30,328 bases of DNA, from NCBI GenBank assembly GCA_027604185.1, contig JADGKB010000142.1:1-30328 (forward strand), read 5' to 3'. Both the position numbers and the translations under genes were made by a program. Under the pieces are notes generated by a model. The model ran no database searches, was not told the DNA's origin, and saw only the letters and a program-made list of their open reading frames with translations. This DNA is from Boothiomyces macroporosus. Its lineage: Eukaryota; Chytridiomycota; Chytridiomycetes; Rhizophydiales; Terramycetaceae. Positions 27,251-30,328 of the stretch are shown piece after piece. The first letter of the stretch is position 1, and every line of letters starts with the position of its first letter.

Positions 27251-27970
27251 TTTTATTTCTATTTGTTGATAACTACTTTCAAAAAACTTGTATTTATATT
27301 TTTCTTCTGACAGGGAGGCGTCAATGTTAATTGGTTGCCATGTCCGGGGCGTTTGATGCGCCTTCGAAAGTTCACTGAGCGTGGAGTCAGTCAGTTTGTT
27401 TTATGTAGAAGCCATCACTTTTTTTGCGTTTCGGGACTCGAGCAACTGTTTTTAATATGTGAGCCATTCAGTAAGAATAATTATTCGCGTAGAGGGAATT
27501 GGTATATCGTGTAGCTCAATTGTTTGATATCCAATATATAGCTTGCCCAACCAAGTAATTTATTTGCCATTTGGTAACCGCGGTTTGAATCCACAAAAGT
27601 CAATGAGGCTTACTTTTGGTGAAAAATGGTATCTAAATGTTACAGATAAATATGGAGCTGTAATATGGGAACTTTAAACTATGATTAACAAAAGTGCAAC
27701 TTTTGGTAGTTTAATGTTTCTCCAGTTTAAGTTATTGAAAAGTTAAATTCAAGTACAGAAAGTTTAAATTAACTAAAGTTTACTATTATGTTTCAGCTTT
27801 GGATTCCGAGAATAATCTTGGAGTCCCTGTAGTTGAACCAGAGGTAATACCAACTACTGGAGTAAAGTCAAAGTCAATGAGGTGGAATCAAGTAAAGCAC
27901 AACTATATGAATTGAGAATTTATTAAATGTTATTATAAACAGGTTTTACAGATTTCAAATCAGATTACGT
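27251..27970. other. Intergenic between the two secreted repeat genes
   Basis: The left end is the promoter of the first repeat gene: TATAAATA on the minus strand at 27291-27298, and a CATGTCCGG patch at 27343-27351 that resembles CATGTCTGG upstream of the second gene (28579-28587). Around 27795-27915 on the plus strand is a short coding-like patch (ALDSENNLGVPVVEPEVIP, KSMRWNQVKHNYMN) with no start; its origin is unknown. No other gene was recognised. Confidence 0.4.
27291..27298 (-). promoter_or_regulatory. TATA box of repeat gene 1
   Basis: TATAAATA on the minus strand, 41 bases before the ATG. The equivalent for the paralogue is at 28543-28550. Confidence 0.5.
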
Positions 27971-28501
27971 TTACAATACAAGCAAGAAGGCAGCAGCAGC
28001 CAAAACTGAAAAACCAGCAGTTTGTGCACTGCTGATTACGTTAGCGCCATATGGAGCAGAGGTAGTTGCAGCAACTGGAAGATCTGCAGTAGCAGTTGGG
28101 TAGGAAGCAACAGCAGCTGGAGTTCCGTATACTGGAGCAGTGGTAACTTCAGGAGCATCTTCTTCACATTCATCATAAGCAGTTGTGGTGGCTACAACTG
28201 GTAGGTCTTGTTCGCAAGGAGTAGTGGTAGCAACAACTGGCAAATCAGTAGTTTGAGCTCCATAACCTCCATACGCAGAAGGAGTAGCAATGACTGGAGA
28301 GTCTGTGGTTTGAACACCGTATGCGGCTCCAACTGGAGCTTGGGTCTGAGCAGCATAAGCTGCAACTGATGAAGAGTAAGCTGCCATTTCTTCAGGGCAG
28401 TTGGTGTTGGTTGGGGTAGGGATAGCAACTGGAGCTTGTTGACCATAAGCACCATAAGCAGGAGCAGCGATAGCGACGGAAGCGAGTACAATGAATTTCA
28501 T
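27971..28501 (-). CDS. Secreted, GPI-anchored repeat protein (2)
   Basis: 176 aa. The ATG at 28501 is used because it gives the leader MKFIVLASVAIAAPAYGAYG; nine upstream in-frame codons begin with GTG. The mature part has repeats of DLPVVATTT and DLPVAATTS, four cysteines (TNCPEEM, TPCEQD, DECEED) and Ala/Tyr/Gln-rich spacers (AAYGVQTTDSPVIATP), ending in a hydrophobic GPI-type tail (TAGFSVLAAAAFLLVL). It is less regular than its paralogue at 26624-27250. Both share the same leader pattern, the sequence GAAATAAAAATG around the start and a TATAAATA box at a similar distance. Confidence 0.72.
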   Translation of the reverse strand: MKFIVLASVAIAAPAYGAYGQQAPVAIPTPTNTNCPEEMAAYSSSVAAYAAQTQAPVGAAYGVQTTDSPVIATPSAYGGYGAQTTDLPVVATTTPCEQDLPVVATTTAYDECEEDAPEVTTAPVYGTPAAVASYPTATADLPVAATTSAPYGANVISSAQTAGFSVLAAAAFLLVL

Positions 28502-28542
28502 TTTTATTTCTAGTTTTGATTTGTTCACTAGCTATATGGCTG

Positions 28543-28550
28543 TATTTATA
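28543..28550 (-). promoter_or_regulatory. TATA box of repeat gene 2
   Basis: TATAAATA on the minus strand, 42 bases before the ATG at 28501, matching the box and spacing of the paralogue. Confidence 0.5.
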
Positions 28551-29018
28551 TCAATTGTATGAGGCACCTGAACGTTCATGTCTGGACGCCCCCTATTGCC
28601 TCATCCAAAGGTGAGCCTGCTTTAGGCTCAGGCTCAAGATTATTGCTTTTATCAATTAAAGATTTGTAAATTATTTTCCGACTGATAAGACGATGCAGTG
28701 ATACGATATAAAGAGTAATTGAACTATTCCACCAGGTTTTAAAATTCCTACAGTACTACAAGTTTAGTTGGAGCCGCGCTACAATTTTTTTGGTGCTTGG
28801 AGGGATGAAACTGTCTCACTTTTACGGCCTACGGGACCTTACACACAAGCTAATTAATTACAAGAGCCAACAACTAAATTCAAAGTGCAGATCAACGGCT
28901 TGCTTAAAGACCGCGCACTGAAAGTGAAATTTCTCTTTATTCAACTTTTCAAAGGCTGAACCTGTTCACATTTTACAAAGGGAACCGAAACAAAAAAATA
29001 AGTGTACATGCAGAAATA
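28551..29018. other. Intergenic, no gene seen
   Basis: About 470 bases upstream of repeat gene 2 and downstream of the DUF7709-like gene. It contains the CATGTCTGG patch at 28579-28587 and otherwise nothing recognisable. Confidence 0.4.
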
Positions 29019-29327
29019 TTACAAGTACTTTTTGGCTTCTTTACCAACTAATGACCTACCGGGATTATTCCCAGATATCCATTCGTCAGGAGGAAACAAG
29101 TCAAACAACCCCACTTTAATTAGTGTCGGAACAGAGGCAGATAGTTCATTTGCTACCGTTTGGTCTCCAGAATTGTACTTTGCAATATTCACAAGCATAG
29201 TGGCAACTGTTCCTGTTTGTACTTTGGTACCATCAGCTAAAGTGACGGCTGGTAACGGAGCACTGTCTGCAGCTAAAATCTTTGAGTTGATAGTCTTTAA
29301 ATCTGCTGTTAAATCTTGTTTTGTCAT
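29019..29327 (-). CDS. Small DUF7709-like protein, 102 aa
   Basis: Starts MTKQDLTADLKTINSKILAA and contains PLPAVTLADGTKVQTGTVAT, then MLVNIAKYNSGDQT and a C-terminal SVPTLIKVGLFDLFPPDEW. This matches a family of short uncharacterised proteins that I recall mostly from bacteria and scattered fungi. No signal peptide, membrane segment or intron is present. The pattern is a compact globular protein of unknown function. Because of its mainly bacterial distribution, transfer into the lineage is possible. Base composition is close to that of its neighbours. Confidence 0.72.
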   Translation of the reverse strand: MTKQDLTADLKTINSKILAADSAPLPAVTLADGTKVQTGTVATMLVNIAKYNSGDQTVANELSASVPTLIKVGLFDLFPPDEWISGNNPGRSLVGKEAKKYL

Positions 29328-29470
29328 TGTCGAGGTAATATTGTGTGGTAATTTATAATTTTCGGGTATATCCGGTTAAATATCGGGTTTAATTCAAATA
29401 CCAAGTAAAGACAGAACACAATATGGGCTTGCGGAATGCTATGCGAATCAAAATTAAATTCTTTAGCGGT

Positions 29471-29665
29471 TCATATTCGGTTAACAAGCACATCCGGGTT
29501 GCTTTGGTAATTACAAAGTCGCTCAACTTTCATTTTCTCAGGTGTAAAGTAATATCGGTATCGCTTATCGACGTATTGCGTTATCTCTGGACTTTTGGTA
29601 TCGTTCACCACATTTATCATACGTAAGCAAGCCTTGCACCATTTTTCAAGTCCAGCACGCAACAT
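29471..29665 (-). CDS. Hypothetical small ORF, 64 aa
   Basis: Begins MLRAGLEKWCKACLRMINVV and continues KSPEITQYVDKRYRYYFTPE and KMKVERLCNYQSN. It has a CxxC pair and a basic/aromatic middle, and richer CG content than the flanking spacer, which is why I list it. No family is recognised. A plus-strand frame of similar length overlaps it, so coding is uncertain; it could also be one exon of a longer gene. The rest of the interval 29328-29866 shows nothing else. Confidence 0.3.
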   Translation of the reverse strand: MLRAGLEKWCKACLRMINVVNDTKSPEITQYVDKRYRYYFTPEKMKVERLCNYQSNPDVLVNRI

Positions 29666-29866
29666 GGAGACAAACGGTTAAAAAAATATGAATAGCAAAA
29701 GAATGGCGGCTGTATAAAGACTGGTCTTGTCAGAAATGGAAAAACTATTTGTTAATGATGTCCATGTTGTGTGTTATCAGTCTTGTGCCTGTTATCAGTT
29801 GAGAGATGAATGAGGTCACATGACTTTGAGATTAGTTTAAAAATCAAAAAATAATTTTGAAAATTA

Positions 29867-30328
29867 ATGTTCAATATCCGGTTAGAAAACAAGCAGATTC
29901 TAGTGGTAATAGGAAATGATTATCAGCAACAAAACGATGCTGGGGTTATCAAGAAGCTGCTGCCATCCAATGCAAACCTTACTGTTGCATCATCAAAGCC
30001 TCCATCCAAACATTTGGAATCATTCATCGTCACTGGAGAAGTGGGGTTGATTAATAGAGAGGTTGAACCGGAAGAATGTCGTAATTATCATTGGATAATA
30101 TTGGTTGGAAACAGTAATGAAATTGTGAAATACTGCAAGCACTCTAGGATCTGGATTACGGTATTGGACGATCCAATTATCTCTGACATTGAATTCACTT
30201 TTGAAAAATTGGGGATGGAAATTGTTGAAAGCGACTCTGATTCAAGTTCATTTTCTGAATGCGAGTCCCTGGTTTCTGAAACTACGTTGAATGGAACCAA
30301 TGAAAAGAGTGGTACTCTATACTTGGTT
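29867..30328 (+). CDS. MET8: MET8-like siroheme synthase (dehydrogenase/ferrochelatase), 3' end beyond the window
   Basis: MET8 oxidises precorrin-2 and inserts iron to make siroheme for sulfite reductase. The first 154 codons are present: MFNIRLENKQILVVIGNDYQ, KKLLPSNANLTVASSKPPS, HWIILVGNSNEIVKYCKHS and WITVLDDPIISDIEF, matching the family layout of Rossmann strand, NAxLTVxSP and the VNxxDxPxxxDxxF segment. The usual glycine-rich GGGxxA loop reads IGNDYQ, so cofactor binding may be altered or the protein may have another role. An acidic serine-rich stretch (ESDSDSSSFSECE) follows. The frame is open to the window edge. Confidence 0.55.
   Translation, partial: MFNIRLENKQILVVIGNDYQQQNDAGVIKKLLPSNANLTVASSKPPSKHLESFIVTGEVGLINREVEPEECRNYHWIILVGNSNEIVKYCKHSRIWITVLDDPIISDIEFTFEKLGMEIVESDSDSSSFSECESLVSETTLNGTNEKSGTLYLV

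Noticed and set aside
26618..27310. 230-codon plus-strand frame rich in Trp, Ser and Gly
   Set aside because: It is the antisense shadow of the tandem repeats of the secreted protein on the minus strand, which has leader, tail and paralogue support.
27505..27605. tRNA-like sequence with GTAGCTCAATTG and GGTTTGAATCC boxes
   Set aside because: The boxes resemble polymerase III A and B boxes, but the D, T and acceptor stems do not pair, so I do not call a tRNA; at most it is a decayed tRNA or SINE head.
29423..29626. 67-codon plus-strand frame whose DNA slightly resembles the start of the MET8-like gene
   Set aside because: The similarity (CGGTTA...ACAAGCA) is short and broken; it may be a duplicated fragment but does not support a gene.

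Overview
The window reads as nuclear DNA of a fungus in the broad sense, AT-rich and compact, using the standard code (CTG reads as Leu at conserved histone positions). The evidence is fungal-type histones H3 and H4, velvet-domain proteins (a fungal family), heme-thiolate peroxygenases, SFM1, TSR4 and GPI-anchored cell-surface proteins. A tentative match to the centriole protein TALPID3 would point to a flagellated (zoosporic), early-diverging lineage, but I cannot place the species.

Layout. Histones come first: H2B (+), H3 (-), H4 (+), with H3 and H4 sharing a 123-bp divergent promoter. Next are two tandem secreted peroxygenases, a secreted EXORDIUM-like protein whose frame appears broken once, a 56-aa membrane protein, and an 894-aa low-complexity protein that may be TALPID3-like (1.6-6.9 kb). 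From 6.9 to 14.8 kb is a gene-poor stretch holding three tandem minus-strand velvet genes separated by sequence that looks decayed. From 14.8 to 20.3 kb lie an MSL1-like PEHE protein, divergent SFM1, a NYN-LOTUS protein and DNA topoisomerase I. A hAT transposon with an intact transposase follows (20.4-22.4 kb). The right part holds a GPI-anchored expansin-like protein, NOP2 and TSR4 (divergent, both ribosome biogenesis), two paralogous secreted repeat proteins with matching promoters, a small DUF7709-like protein, and the start of a MET8-like gene cut by the window end.

The most striking property is intron size. Almost every intron that can be fixed by protein homology is 19-24 nt long, starts mostly with GTA and ends in a fused branch-point/acceptor such as TTAATNNAG or TTAACNAG. 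In TOP1 one interruption is exactly three such 20-nt units back to back with no exon between them (18426-18485). Because introns this small are easily read through, gene models here need care: several genes are split by interruptions of about 20 nt that must be removed to restore conserved protein sequence.
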